Assembly (NCBI RefSeq): GCF_021347895.1
Contig: NC_067117.1
Coordinates: 15,099,858-15,163,857 of the forward strand
Source: Acanthochromis polyacanthus
Taxonomy: Eukaryota > Chordata > Actinopteri > Pomacentridae
DNA: 64,000 bases
Direction of reading: 5' to 3'
Below are positions 39,401 to 51,932 of the stretch, one piece after another. The translations under genes were made by a program, and so were the position numbers. How positions within the stretch are numbered: position 1 is the first letter of the stretch; each line of letters begins with the position of its first letter. The notes under the pieces are model-generated. The model saw only the letters and a program-made list of their open reading frames with translations, was not told the origin of the DNA and searched no databases.

Positions 39401-42400
39401 TGGAGCCACTTCCACGCCTCTGTGGAGACGTGACAGCACCGGACACTATCTGTGCAACGCCTGCGGCCTTTACCACAAGATGAACGGCCAGAACAGACCA
39501 CTCATCAAACCCAAACGCAGGCTGGTGAGTCCACACTGCTGCTGCCGTGTTTAAGAGAACAACGCCAAGTGTGTGTTCTGTAGGGTAGTAAATAAAAAGA
39601 GCGTAAAATGAAGAGGGAGGGGGAGGAGGCACAATTCCAGGAAAGTTATATTTTCCCAATCAGTTTCCAGGAATTGTGTTTCCAGTTCACCTCTTGCTCC
39701 TTCAGTTCGGGCTGCTATCCGAGTGGGACTGTCTGCGTTGTTTCTCTTATCATTATTAGAGCTACTTCTGATACTGTCATTGATAGCAGGGCCGGCGTGC
39801 CATCCCTCAAAACAACGCTGTGCCTCACTGACACTTTTTTGGCCATAATGCTGCTGTGATATGTGCTGATTTATTTATTTTTTTAATGTGAGGGGCAGAA
39901 TGTTTAAATAAAGGTCAATTGATTTTGGACAAGTGGGCAGCAGTGTGTTGCTGTCTAGTGAAAACTATGTGTCTCCACTTTGGGTTATTTTCATTTTTTC
40001 TACTAAGATTTAGTGTACCAGTGGTTTTACAACATTTTCCTGTTTGTTAGGCAAAAAAATAAAAAATAAAAATTCACAGTCACAGAGCTGACAATGGTTG
40101 ACATTTTGGAGACTTGTGGTTTTTAAAGGACAGTGGGAAACTAGAGCAGCAGATCAAACAGCTTTTCCCCCACCATGAACTGCTTGAAACATCAGCATTA
40201 CTACTGAGAAGTAGGTCAGCATTCAACTCCAACTTCACATCACACCCATCCATCCCATGCAGCTGATCACTTTAAAAACGCTCACATCCATTTAGACATT
40301 GTTCCCCACCGGGGTGGAGCTGACTTTCTGCAAAGGTGAAATCTAATTTTGAATAAATAACACTAAATTTGCTTGAAATAACTCTAAATGCACCTACATG
40401 GTCACTTTGCTGGCACTTTGAACGCATCCCTGTGCAGCTGCTGTTGTGTGCTGCAGCAGGAGGCAGCTGCGAGAAGAAGAGTGTTTACAGAGTCAACACG
40501 CATTAAATCAGAGGGAGTCCAATATTAGGACACACTACTGTGGAGCAGGACTTGGAGAAACGGTTTGAAATAGTTTGATTTTCGAGGGAAGTTTAGGAAG
40601 GCTAAAAAAAAAAAAAAAAAGCGAATGGCTGGATTTTACCATTTGTTTTAATGAAAGCAGCATAATCGAAGCAGACTGTGCCATGGCGCGACGAAATGTG
40701 CGCAACTTCACCCTTGCTGAAAAAAAACACGACGATTTACTAAGAAAAGAGTGCAGTGTTAATACTAATACTTGATATTAGAAGACACTACTGTACGAAG
40801 TCACGTAATAGTTTTTAAAAATGTGTTTTATTCACCTGCGTTGATGAAAAGTCAGTTTTTTTTCGACGCGTGCGCTCCAAGGATTAAATCTACTTGACAC
40901 CGAAATACGAGCAGAAAAACAACAGTCGGTTTCATACAAAATATACTAGCTTTTCTCCCCCCAGCGACATAAATGCATATACGGTCATATATCAGGCCTG
41001 GTTTCCGTGCTGCTCGGCCTGGTTCGTGCTGCTCCACCGCGTCGTGCGCTCAGAGGCAGCAGCCCTCCAGTTGTTTCCTATCCGGATATCTGACCGGTCC
41101 AGATAAAGCAGCGGGGGCCAGAGGCTGCTTCCTCCTGTGGCCTCCTCACTAACTATAGGCCCACAGCTCACTTTCTAGTGGTCAATCTCTCTGTCCACCA
41201 CAGAGAATGAGCAGTGCAGTGGATTTAAAAATACAAATATATATTTTTAAAATGGTATGGGAGCTGATGTGTGACAAGAGTATGGCTGGGCACAATTACG
41301 CAGCTCTCACGGTAAAAAAAAAAAAAAAAAAGTAAGGAAAAACATGGCAAGTTTCACCCACAGTTAGTGACATTTTGACTGAAAATGATATAGATTATTG
41401 TAATCATTTCTTGTAGTTAAAAGCACGCATTAATTATGTTAAATAAGCATTATATGGCACGAGACTCTTGCCATAGAGACTCCGATTTGTCTTCTTAAAC
41501 TAACCAAAAAATGATCTTAAACAATATTTGTAATGTCACGCCCTGTTTCCCAATCATGTAATGTCTTGTTTGATATTTTCATTTGAAATCTGCCAAAATA
41601 TTGAGGTTGTCTACTGTAGTCATATACAGTATAGTCATGATTATTTTTAAGCAGGAATTTCATCTGCAACTGTTGCAATTAGTGATTATTCATGGTTTAA
41701 TGAACAAAAAAAGGCAAAGCTTTATTGCTTCCAGCTACACAAGTTCTGTTTGGTGTTTTTTCACCTCTTCCATGATACTAACTGAACAACTCTGGGCTGC
41801 AAGTTGAGAAAATGAGACATCTGAAAATGTCAGTGTGTTCTGGGAACATGTGATGAGCTTTTTGCACGAACCGGCGGATTCAGCGTCAAGCAATCTATAA
41901 TAACAATCTTTAGTGGCGGAAATGTTGTGAAGCTGTTTAAATCAATAGAAATAGAAAGTTCAGCTAATGTCAGATTATGTATACTGAAAGAAATACCCCC
42001 CCAATAAAACTGCTCTAATCAAAGCCCAATCTTTATTTTTCCACAGTCTGCAGCAAGACGAGCAGGCACCTGTTGTGCTAACTGCCAGACGACCACCACT
42101 ACGCTTTGGAGGCGCAATGCAAATGGAGACCCAGTGTGCAACGCCTGCGGCCTCTACTATAAACTGCACAACGTAAGTATTTGACTGCTGAACCCCAGTC
42201 TGGGCCCAGTAGGACCAAGCAGACAGGAAGTGAGCGGGCAGGTTACATTGATTGTTGAGTGATAAGAGAGAGAGAGGAGAGGGCGAATGAGGGTTGTTTT
42301 ACTCTCAGACACTGTTGCACTCGGTGTTTTCTTTCTTTGTGCTTTATTGTTTCCATGGTAGGCGTAATCCCCTTGAGACTCACAATGGTGGGACTGTTTT

Positions 42401-42661
42401 GAAGTGGGACTGCCACAAGGCCAGTCTCCTTATGAATAGAATTAAAGCTGGAGGCATCAAAGTTGACTATATGGCTGCTAGGGATGCATATTTGTAAAAA
42501 AATTCTACTTATAGCTAAAGCTTTGCACAACTCACTTCTCTGTGACATAGTTGCTGTCTAATTAAACTATTTAAATTAAAACAGTGAACCATGCTGTTGC
42601 ACTGGATGACGTGTTCCTTCACGACATTGAACATGGGCGCTGCAGTTTTATTTTGCATCAT

Positions 42662-42698
<37 letters not shown>

Positions 42699-43958
42699 CA
42701 CACATATATATATACACACATATATATACACACAAACCACAGTGTCCAGCTGTTTCAGGAAATCATAAAGCCTTTAAAAAAAATTAAACTCCATGCAAAT
42801 GACCCGTTTATGGAAGTTCTTAGTTGGAACCTCTGTGGCCGAATGCCTCAGATGGGATAAAGAAAAAAAAAGTAGGACTGGACTGCTTGGTTTGGGACTT
42901 TATGGAATAGAATAGAATATATTTGTCATTGTACAACCAAACTGTATGCAAAACTATTCAAGTGCAAAGAGTAAAGAGCATCAGAGGTATATCAGTATAT
43001 AATTTAATAAATAAAAGAAAAATGCGTATGTCGGCTATATAAAGATGAATCTATTTTCTATTCTTTATTGCCATTTGCAGACAGAATTGAAAGCATAGCT
43101 CTTCTTTGAGCACTTAAACTTCACAGATGCATTATTACCTCCGCCAAGGAGGTTATGTGACACCCGGCGTTTGTGTGTCTGTCTGTCTGTTAGCAAGATA
43201 ACTCAAAAACGCCTGGGCAGATTCACATGAAATTTTGAGGGGATATAGACTATGGTAAGAGGAAGAGCTGATTTAATTTTGGTGGCAATCCGGAAAGGAT
43301 CCTGGATTCTGGATCACTTTGAATTTTTTTTAGTATGTTTCAGTATGTGGTCCAAAATATGACAAAAACATCATAGGTTAGTATGTCGTCCAACAAATTG
43401 GAACAAGGTGTCCAGATAGCTCAACTGGTTAAGAAGGTGATTTGTAAACAGAACTGTGTCAGAGACACAGGTTTGATTTCAGCTCATGATCCTTTACTGC
43501 ATGGGTTTCCTGTTTTCCTCTCTATCCTTGGCGAAGGTCTGCACTCTCTGAGTGCTTTTCTAGTTTACAAATGGATTTGGTTGCGTTTTTAAAATCTATA
43601 TCTTTAATTCCTGAGCGCGAAAGAACTGTTCCCCCAAAACTTTAACCACATCCTTCACCTCTCCGTTACGCAGGTGAACCGGCCTCTGACCATGAAGAAG
43701 GAAGGAATACAGACACGCAACCGGAAAATGTCCAACAAATCCAAAAAGAGCAAGCGGTGCAGCGACAGCTATGAGGAGTTCTCCAAAAGTCTGCACGACA
43801 AGAACTCTCCCTTCAGCGCCGCCTCTTTGGCCGGTCACATGTCCATGGGTCACTTGCCTCCTTTCAGCCACGCCGGACACATGCTCCCCACGCCCACCCC
43901 GATACACCCGTCATTCGGCCACCCACACCACTCCAACATGGTGACGGCGATGGGCTGA
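36431..43958 (+). CDS. gata2a: GATA-binding factor 2 (transcription factor)
   Basis: GATA2 is a nuclear zinc-finger factor binding WGATAR sites; it is needed for blood stem cells, endothelium and neurons. Five coding exons join in phase: 36431-36656, 37120-37713, 39379-39524, 42047-42172 and 43674-43958 (TGA). They give 458 residues (human 480). The start [20 protein letters not shown] matches GATA2, as do [20 protein letters not shown] and PHLLHSPG. The N-finger is C278-x2-C281-x17-C299-x2-C302, and the C-finger C332-x2-C335-x17-C353-x2-C356, followed by the basic tail ([19 protein letters not shown]). The end HSNMVTAMG is the GATA2 terminus. Each finger has its own exon, as in other GATA genes. 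Teleosts have gata2a and gata2b; the 'a' call rests on the rab7a linkage and the intronic enhancer and is less sure than the family call. Confidence 0.96.
37714..39378 (+). other. gata2a: gata2 intron before the N-finger exon
   Basis: A 1.67-kb AT-rich intron. The stretch 38520-38630 has higher complexity, with TGATAATCC and TAATTATG motifs, and might be regulatory. Nothing else is recognised. Confidence 0.5.
39525..42046 (+). other. gata2a: gata2 intron between the N-finger and C-finger exons
   Basis: This 2.5-kb intron is equivalent to the mammalian intron that holds the GATA2 +9.5 kb enhancer. It contains the composite element at 41071-41145, poly(A) tracts near 40604 and 41315, and GATA motifs near 39748 and 39780. 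Confidence 0.7.
41071..41145 (+). promoter_or_regulatory. gata2a: Putative orthologue of the GATA2 intronic (+9.5 / i4) blood-endothelial enhancer
   Basis: TATCTG (41087-41092), an 8-base spacer and AGATAA (41101-41106) reproduce the spacing of the mammalian E-box/GATA composite CATCTG-N8-AGATAA. ETS-type TTCC cores lie on both sides (41074-41078 and 41129-41132) and a RUNX-type TGTGG follows at 41136-41140. The preceding TCCGGA also resembles the mammalian element as I remember it. The E-box first base is T instead of C, so bHLH binding may be weakened, and the changed hexamer reads as a GATA-like site on the other strand. The position after the N-finger exon agrees with the known enhancer. 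Confidence 0.68.
42665..42734 (+). repeat. (TA)n(CA)n microsatellite
   Basis: Mixed TATATA and CACA runs lie in the last intron of gata2. Confidence 0.95.
42903..43090 (-). mobile_element. Retroposon tail fragment with (ATTCT)n end
   Basis: GGAATAGAATAGAATATATT followed by TGTCATTGTACAACCAAAC resembles the reversed 3' end of a common fish non-LTR element. No coding region is present. Confidence 0.45.
43140..43340. repeat. Abundant interspersed fish repeat
   Basis: CCTCCGCCAAGGAGGTTATG at the left, a CTGTCTGTCTGTTAGCAA core, and AAAACGCCTGGGCAGATTC form a sequence seen many times in teleost genomes. The transposon class is unclear. Confidence 0.6.
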
Positions 43959-44700
43959 GAGGACGAGGAGAAATGTTGGCACGGAGCTGCTTCAAGAACC
44001 TGAGATGGTCCCATGAAGGGGGATGAGGGTCGAACCGGAGGACAGCGTGTACAGTGTTACAGACATGCAGCTTGTGTGTCTTCATCTTGATTATCTCTCG
44101 ATTGCATATGCCAACGTTAGGGTGGAGAACAGAGGTATTGTGAGGGGAAAGGACCTTTTGCTCCTTATCTATAGGTACCTATTCCGATGGGGAGAAAGCT
44201 TCTGCTTCCTGTCAGCCAGGCACACACATATAAATACGAAAATGTCATTGCACCTCATAGTTTTGTCCCCACTGACAGCCTGACTGACTGCAGTGTGGCT
44301 TGATATGTGCTGAGCAGGTTTGTAGTTACTGTGAATATTGTAAATGTGTGAGACAGAAGGGGGTGGTCAAGAGAAAATCTCCTTCACACCTTTAAAATGA
44401 AAATATGCTGGATTTTTTGCTCACGGACGATTTTAAAAGGAATTTTCACAAAAGAAACACGCAAACAAAAAAGGTTTATGAATCCTAATTTGACACTGTT
44501 TATTATAATTATTGTTATTATAATTATTATTGTTATTCAGATAATTTATTTTCACTATTGTTTTTTTCTTTGACTATATTACCTGAATCATAATATGGAT
44601 ACTGTTATCCCAGTTATGAATATATTTTTAGCTGAAGTGCTTTGTCTGAGGTGGTCGACATTTATACTCTCAAGAAATAAAGAGATCAACTTCATTATCC
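43959..44700 (+). other. gata2a: gata2 3' UTR with polyA signal
   Basis: The stretch runs from the TGA stop to the polyadenylation signal AATAAA at 44676-44681. It includes TTATTA-rich, AU-rich runs (44500-44540) of the kind that shorten mRNA life. Confidence 0.65.
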
Positions 44701-45746
44701 GATCTGTTCTGCCTATTTAATATCAGATATGTACGTCTGTGAGATGAGGACGGATACAGAAATTTGCATGGCTAAATCTGATGTTGAATCTGAGAGACAC
44801 CGGAGGCAAATGTATATTTTACCAGCAGCCTTCATGATGGTGCCAAGTCCCCTGAATCTAAATCACAGCTGAAGTAAGTGTGCACTGTTACAATAACAAT
44901 CTCATGTTACAACAGGTGCTCCGCATCCTTTTCTGTATCCCCGTCCCTCTCTAGAGCATCAGATTAACAGTCAGCCATCTTACCCTCAGAGGTTTCTCCA
45001 CAGCTGATGCTATTATCTCCAAGTGGAGAACATCTTTACATTCTTCTGCTAATAATCTGTGTCATATTCATCTAGCACGTCTACCATCCTGCCAGAGTTG
45101 GAGAGCATATGCTTGCTCTCTGCTACCTGTTAAAAACAAGCTAAAAATCTGGTGCCCATTGCATACTGTTGATAATAAAAATAAAAAATATATAAACCTA
45201 GCTATGATGACTGAGGATACTTATTTCACACCTGATACAATTCTATTAATTTAAAATCCAAAATAGATCACATGACTACTTCCATATAAAAGGGGTTATG
45301 AACCTGTAGAGAATTATCGACTGGAACGTTCTCCTCAACTCTAAGGAGTGTTTTAATGTCTTTAAGCTCTCTGTTTTGGTTTTACAGCATGCAGCTTTGC
45401 TCTTTTGGTTAAACGCTCTTATGTCATTGTTGGCCACAACAGACAGCGGCATGCTGTCAGTGAAAAATATCCGACAAGACCAAAAAATGAAAGAAAAAAA
45501 GACAGATATTAACTGTAGCTGTTACACATACTGAAGGATTTAATAGAGAATGGTGGAAACAAAAATCACAGCTAACAGGAGAGTGAATGTCCAGGTGGCC
45601 AGAAGCACAGCTCTAAGTGAATGATAAGACCTCTAAAAAGTTTGTTCTATTAACTAATAGTATACTAGTGTTGTATTTATAGCTTTTATTACTGCTTTGC
45701 TATGAGACCAATGTCTGACCTGGACACGGCATCTTTTTATGCTTCT

Positions 45747-45831
45747 GAGAGAAGTATTACACATTATTACATTAGTCAAGGAGGTCAGTGGTGGGGGGCA
45801 CTGACCTCCTTGACTGTGTAATACTTCTCTC
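45747..45831. repeat. Hairpin-forming inverted repeat
   Basis: Outer arms GAGAGAAGTATTACACA and TGTGTAATACTTCTCTC and inner arms AGTCAAGGAGGTCAGTG and CACTGACCTCCTTGACT are perfect complements. A one-sided bulge (TTATTACATT) interrupts the left side, and the loop is about 7 bases. It may be a small foldback element; no target duplication was identified. Confidence 0.85.
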
Positions 45832-45988
45832 TTTTCAAGGCAGCATTTGCACACAATAGAACAGTTTCAGTGTATTCAAGTTCCTCCTCTAACCTTTGTT
45901 GACATGAACCACCACTTTCTAATAAACAGGTTACTTTACTTGGGAAGGAAGATCAGTTCCGTTACCAGAAACGGAGCTGGCTGAGCCG

Positions 45989-46053
45989 TGAGCAGATGCA
46001 GCTGGTTAAGTAACAGTGGGAGCCAGAGTTACTTAACCAGCTGCATCTGCTCA
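45989..46053. repeat. Perfect 26-bp inverted repeat with 13-base loop
   Basis: Arms 45989-46014 and 46028-46053 are exactly complementary, starting TGAGCAGATGCAGCTGG. A transcript would fold into a miRNA-precursor-sized hairpin, but no expression evidence exists. Confidence 0.9.
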
Positions 46054-47828
46054 TTGGGTAATACACTTATGAAATTGGCTTTTTCTTGATCAATCTGGTA
46101 CATCAGGCTAACCCAGCAGTGATATAAGACATCACTGCCAACCCTGTTTCTGCCAGTCTGAGAGGTGGTTTGTCTTCAGTTACAAAATCAATCCACAAAA
46201 CACGACTTTATACCAGCAGGCGACAAACTGGTTACACTGCACTTCTACTGAAGAACAGTGAAGTTCTAGGTAAAGCCATTTAATTTGGAATGAAATCGCA
46301 CAGGCTTGTTGTTTACTGTAGATAATTCATCACAATGAATGTCATAACAGTTTCAGGAACTAAGCATATAAAACTGTGTTTTTGCATGCTGTAAAAGCTT
46401 CAAAATCAGAATTTTAACAAATATTTAAAAATAACAGATTTCTATTATCTGAAGATTTTCTTAGTTGTATAATATTTATTACAGGAGGGATAAAAGTATG
46501 AAAACCAGTGGAAGCCTACATGCTAAGCATTTTAAAAAGTGTGGCATTTGCATGAAAAGTAGCATCAGCAGCACGATAAACATGCAAAAACATGCATATT
46601 GGAGCATCTCAGCATTGCCTCTGATACAGTTTTGAGCTATGAAATATCTCTGAGTGCAGGAGTTCCTCAGAAAGCTAAAGGGGGTTTCTGGCCTGAGGCA
46701 CTGAGCCTTGAGACACGGAGTTAAGGGTCAGCTGAAGTGTAGCCTGCAGCCTCCTCTCAAGACTCCCCCAACCTCTAACCCTGGAAGCACTTACCCTGTA
46801 ATTCTTCCAAGGCCTCTCACAGACTTTTTCACAGTCACCTTAAAAAATGCCATGTCCTCCCCGAAAATATGACAGAGCGAAAACACGAGACTTTCCCCTG
46901 TAAAGAGATAAAAACAGCCGAGCAGTAAGAGCCACTTTGTAAAGGTGAACCTCTGGCAGGACCTTTGTGGAGTGAAGGTTGTGGGACTGGGTGGGCATCC
47001 TAAATCAGCTCACAAGGGAGATTTATAACTCCCACCTCTGTGCAGTAACATCTCTTTGGAATGCTTGTTTTTCTACCAAATTCAATTACAGGAATTCAAA
47101 AACAAGGACAGAAGTGACTTCAGAGGAGTGACTTAGCAGACAGATGGTGATAGAGGAGATGAAAGGGAAGTTTTATCCAGTGCAAAGAACTAATAATGAT
47201 GAGGCGAAGGGGGCACCGACCAGAAGGGGGAGAAAACAACTCATCCACATTATTTCTGGACCCTTCAGAGCTGAAGTTAAGGCCGTGTTTGTGAGGTGAC
47301 ACCGCTTAACCCTAAACCACCAAGCAACGAGAACATTATACACAAATTTAAAAATTCTACTTTAGTATTCAGGATTATGGAATTTGATTTAAAAGCAGAG
47401 TTTTGTCAGAGATTTTGGCAGGAAGCAGATAAATATAATTTAGCATGCAATTAGATTTTCTGTTATAGAAAAAGGAAACCCGTAAAATTGTTTGGCCAAT
47501 AAATTATGTAAATATTTCAAATTGTCTTTTCAGAATGGTATTTTTATTTAGAATTAAAACAAATTTGAAAAACCCTTTCTTTTTGCAATACGAAGAGCCC
47601 AAGATCAGGTGCAGAGTACATGCAGTATAGATTACATGACTGATTGTACGTGATACATGCGTAAGTACAATGAAATTATATTTCAGAAAATTTGCTGTTA
47701 GTTGTAAGAGTGTTCTCAGTTGTCGGAGAGCTTGAACTCTTTAAGATGTCAAAAACTAGCTTGATGGTGAACAATAGGAACATTTAGGATTGGTAATGAA
47801 AAAACAGTAACAATAAATATGTTCACTA

Positions 47829-48178
47829 TACAGACACTACTGTTTAATAGTCTGGGATCACTTAGAAAAAGTTTTTTTTTTTTCCAGTGAAGATAACATT
47901 AAATGAATCAGTGTAGACATTGTTAATGTGGTAAATGACTATTCTAGCTGGAAACAGCTGATTGTTAATAGAATATCTCCATAGGGGTACAGAGGAACAT
48001 TTCCAGCAACCATCACTCCTGTGTTCTAATGCTACATTGTGCTAGCTAATGGTGTTGAAAGGCTAATTGATGATTAGAAAACCTTTGTGCAATTATGTTA
48101 GTACATGGATAAAAGTGTGAGTTTTCATGGAAAACAAGAAATTGTCTGGTTGACCCCAACTTTTTGAAGGGTAGTGTA
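47829..48178. mobile_element. Tc1/mariner-type MITE
   Basis: The left end CACTACTGTTTAATAGTCTG and the right end (complement of CACTACCCTTCAAAAAG) carry imperfect inverted repeats continuing into GGGATCAC and GTTGACCCC. TA flanks the right end and probably the left. No transposase is encoded. It is similar to an abundant fish MITE. Confidence 0.7.
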
Positions 48179-48384
48179 TGTGTAAAATAAATACATCTAT
48201 ATATTTTTTCCTAATGATTATGGGGGGCTAGAACAATCCAACTGTCAATATAAAAATTACACTCAACAATAACCGTACATCATGTAGCATTAGTGCATAC
48301 ATTTTGAATTCTGGTGAATGTAGTGATGCTGCTGGTACTGTTGGAACCATACATACTGTAGTTTGGGATACTGCATCATTCCCA

Positions 48385-48960
48385 CCACAACGTTAAAATC
48401 ACCTGCCTGATATTGTGTAGATTCCCCTCATGCTGTAAAAACAGCTGTTATTCACCGAGGCATGGACTCCACAGACTTCTGAAGGTGTCCTGTGGTATCA
48501 GACACCAAGACATTAAGAGCAGACTCTTTAGGTCTTGGAAATAGTTTCTGTAGAATGGACAGATGTGAGATCAATTTTAGATCTTGAGAATTTGGAAGGC
48601 AGATGAACACTTTCAGTTCTTTGTTGTGTTCCTCATACTATTCTTGATGCATTTTTGTAGTGTGAAAGGGCACATTATCCTGGTGAAAGAGGCCACTGTC
48701 ATGTGGGAATGCTGTTGTCATGAAGTGAGAAGTGTATGTGGTTTGAAAGAATGTTTAGGTAAGTGGTACATATAAAAAGTAACTTCTGCATAAATGCCAG
48801 GACCCAAAGTTTCCCAGCAGAACACCGCCCAAAGCATCCCCGTCTCTTTCCTATAATGCATCCTGCTGCCATATCATCCTGACATAAGGTCCACATGTGA
48901 AAAACAAAGGCAATTTTAACATCTTTCTGAGGAAAATATAAGCTGCACATTGAAATTGAT
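48385..48960. repeat. Interspersed DNA-element relic
   Basis: ACGTTAAAATCACCTGCCTG followed by ATATTGTGTAGATTCCCC matches the start of a common fish non-autonomous element. The rest is decayed and no right end is recognised. Confidence 0.45.
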
Positions 48961-49080
48961 TAAAATTGAATTGAAATTGAATGCAGCATTTGTCTTTACT
49001 ACGGTTTTAACTCAACAGCTGCATTGTGTTAATGTAGTATGGTGAATATCACCATCAAAATAATTCAGACTACCTAAAAC

Positions 49081-49450
49081 TAATTTGTCTGCATGCTTGT
49101 TCAGGTTCCGTTGGCCTATCACTAGATGGAGTGGATTGTTCATTACTCATAAGTTTGGCAATTTGATCCCCAGCCCCTCCAAGAGCAAAAGTGTCCTTGG
49201 CGCTTGTCATATCTAAGTGGGATTCTGAATTAAAAGGTGTTCAGTCATAATCCCACCATTGGCTCTTCCACCAAGCACACACGCCTAATGTCTAAACCTC
49301 TCATACTGAGCAGGACTGCTATTGCAACAACGCATCATTAGTAGGTAAAACTAACCTGTTTCATGACAGGTGAGCTCTTTGCATGGCGACTCTGCCACCA
49401 TTGGTGTGTGAGTGAATGAGAAACACATTGTAAAACCTGAGGTTAAAAAA
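49081..49450 (+). mobile_element. Decayed tRNA-derived SINE
   Basis: It has the same layout as the SINE at 21228: tRNA-like head (GGCAATTTGATCCCCAG as a B-box remnant), TGCATGGCGACTCTGCCACC in the body and AAAGCACTGTGTAAGTG near the tail, with many changes. Confidence 0.5.
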
Positions 49451-50079
49451 AGCACTGTGTAAGTGCAGATCAATTACTGAGTAACCACAAGAAAAATAAG
49501 CCTTCATTCAGTCATTTCGTCCTCATTAAGTAGTAGAAAAGTGAGATATCTCAGATCTGCTCCAGTGGTGTTCTATTGTAGTCTGGGATGAGCTGCAGTG
49601 AGATCTAGGTTTGACACACAAAGGTTTTTTTCTCTGCTTGGGTCTCAAGAGGATTGAAATGCACAAAAAGCAATAAGAGAAAAGAGAACGAGAGGGCTAG
49701 CATTATTGATCTTCAAAACCCCAAGGCAGAAATGAATGTGACGACAAAACTTACATATCCACAGACAAACTGACATACTCTCCCTGAGTGAACTGATGTG
49801 AATATGGAAATATGTCAGTGTTTTAACTTCCATAAAGGTCGACCCATCCACTGAAAAAAAAAAAAAAAAAAACTTACAGTAGGAGAAATCCCAATGTAGA
49901 CACTACCAAGCAACATAACTTAAATTCTGTAAGTAAGCAATATACAAAGCTTTGTCCAAAAAGGAACATAGAAAACAGAGAGTGGAAGATTTTAATGTAA
50001 CAGTAAAGAGGCTAAATTATGACAAAACTCCAACAGTGAAGTTCCATCTAACCACAACGAAACAAGAATGTTCACCACT

Positions 50080-50134
50080 GCACACACTGTACACACTACA
50101 CACACACACCACACACACACACACACACTACACA

Positions 50135-50165
<31 letters not shown>

Positions 50166-50169
50166 CACA
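50080..50169 (-). repeat. (CA)n microsatellite with interruptions
   Basis: CACA runs are broken by CTACA and CCACA. Confidence 0.95.
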
Positions 50170-51694
50170 ATGTGACTGACTGGGCTCGGCAGAAAGGTAG
50201 AACATGCTGACACACGGTGCATTCTCTCTGAAAAGTGGGACACCCTCCAACCACCCGATCCACAACCACTGACAAGTCCCTTTCAAACTGCTTTTCTTCT
50301 CCTGTCTGAGGCAGACAAATTCATCCCTCTTGTCTACAAACAATCACCTCTTTTCTTCTGCCTGTTGCGCCAATGAAAGGAGGAGGGAGGGTGCAGAACA
50401 GAGGGAGGGAGAAATACATCTGCCTGACAGTGCTACACTGTAGGCACTAAGCTAATGTGCTGTGTGTTAGGGCCCCTGGGACTGGGCGTCTGGGCCCCAC
50501 TATCTTATAACAAAGTTGACAAAAAGCCCAGGGCTCAGCCCTCAGGAAATCTGAGAGGCGGGGTATCTAGGCCGGGAGGGCAGGAAAGAGAGAAGGAGGG
50601 ACAAAACATCTCAGGTACGTTGCACCTATGCTGCCCTATGCATGTCTTTCTTGAAACAAACTAGTTTGTACGACGCATCGTAAGACAAAACTATTTGACC
50701 CTGTTCCAAACGGGTTGAGATAAATGATAGATGTAAAAGTTAAGTTTCTATTCATATATAGCATAGAATTTAAAAACTGAGTGAGCTTTTCCATCTATTA
50801 CTGCACAAATATTAGGAGTTAGCCACAAGCATGCAAATTTCAAATTGAGTGCTTTAACAGAAGAGCAGGACATAATGAGATAATGTAATAATTAAAATCT
50901 AATTTAAAGAACGGTATTCACTTCAACAACAATAAATGTGGGGAAAAAACATGCTGCAAATAGGGCTTTTGAATTTGTTTTATGTAATCATTTGAGAAAG
51001 GCTAGCATCTCCTCACTGGTCCAAACAGGTCTGGTTTTAGTTTCCAGTCTTTCCAGTCAAGCAGAAGTTTCAATAGATGTCTGGTGATCACTGCTTTAGG
51101 ATACCATGATAACCTAATAATAATATTAATTCAGTTTCAGCTCATTGAATGTAGACTGCAGGTATGAGACTTACATTTCTGGTTCACATTTCCCTCAGCT
51201 TTTACCTCCTCGTCCATCATCTCTATGTCACCATTTTGAGTATCTCTTTCATTACGGGAAATAACAGCAACAACTTCTAAGCTCGCAACCTCCATACTGA
51301 AAAAAGTTCATACATCTTTGGGTGAATTAGCCAATTCATTGACAATGCTTGCCTCCCTGTTTGCAAATCTTCCACCAAAACAATTGCCCTGTCACTACTA
51401 GTGTTTGCAGCAGTGCCATTGCTGTGTCCTGGGCTTAGTCCCTCACAAGACAACTGTGATTGGAATGAAGGAATACAAACAAGCCAGAGCATTGTTTTCC
51501 CACTGTTGCAGACTAACTATGAGATGCAGTCCGACCATTCTCCAACACTAACTAGAGCTCTGGAGAAAGAACATAGTTGTGTCGACAACGTTCGAACCAA
51601 CTAAGCCAATTGGCCATTGCTCTGAAATTTCACACAGAGCAGACTACACCCACCAGGACAGTCTTGAGGTATCAAATCGCCAAATGTGTTAATT

Positions 51695-51932
51695 TACACT
51701 CAACAGCCACAACATTAAAACACCTGGCTAAAAATGTGTTGATCAAACATCTCTGAGAAAGTTGGATCCTTTGGGTGCTGGATCTGGAACAATGTTTAGG
51801 TGGCGCATAGAAGTTGAAGTAATATCCAGATGAACACCAGCATCCAAAGTTCTCAGCATTGCATTGTAATGAGATGATTGATGTTATTTACTTCATTTGT
51901 CAGTGGTTTTAATGCTGTGGAGGGTCAATGTA
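51695..51932. mobile_element. MITE with TA flanks
   Basis: The left end CACTCAACAGCCACAACATT and the right end, complement of CATTGACCCTCCACAGCATT, are imperfect inverted repeats. TA lies at 51695-51696 and 51931-51932. The interior is 234 bp with no coding capacity. It is probably Tc1/mariner-derived. Confidence 0.65.

Larger units (their letters stand above)
42173..43673 (+). other. gata2a: gata2 last intron
   Basis: A 1.5-kb intron holding a TA/CA microsatellite (42665-42734), a retroposon tail (42903-43090) and an abundant interspersed repeat (43140-43340). Confidence 0.7.
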
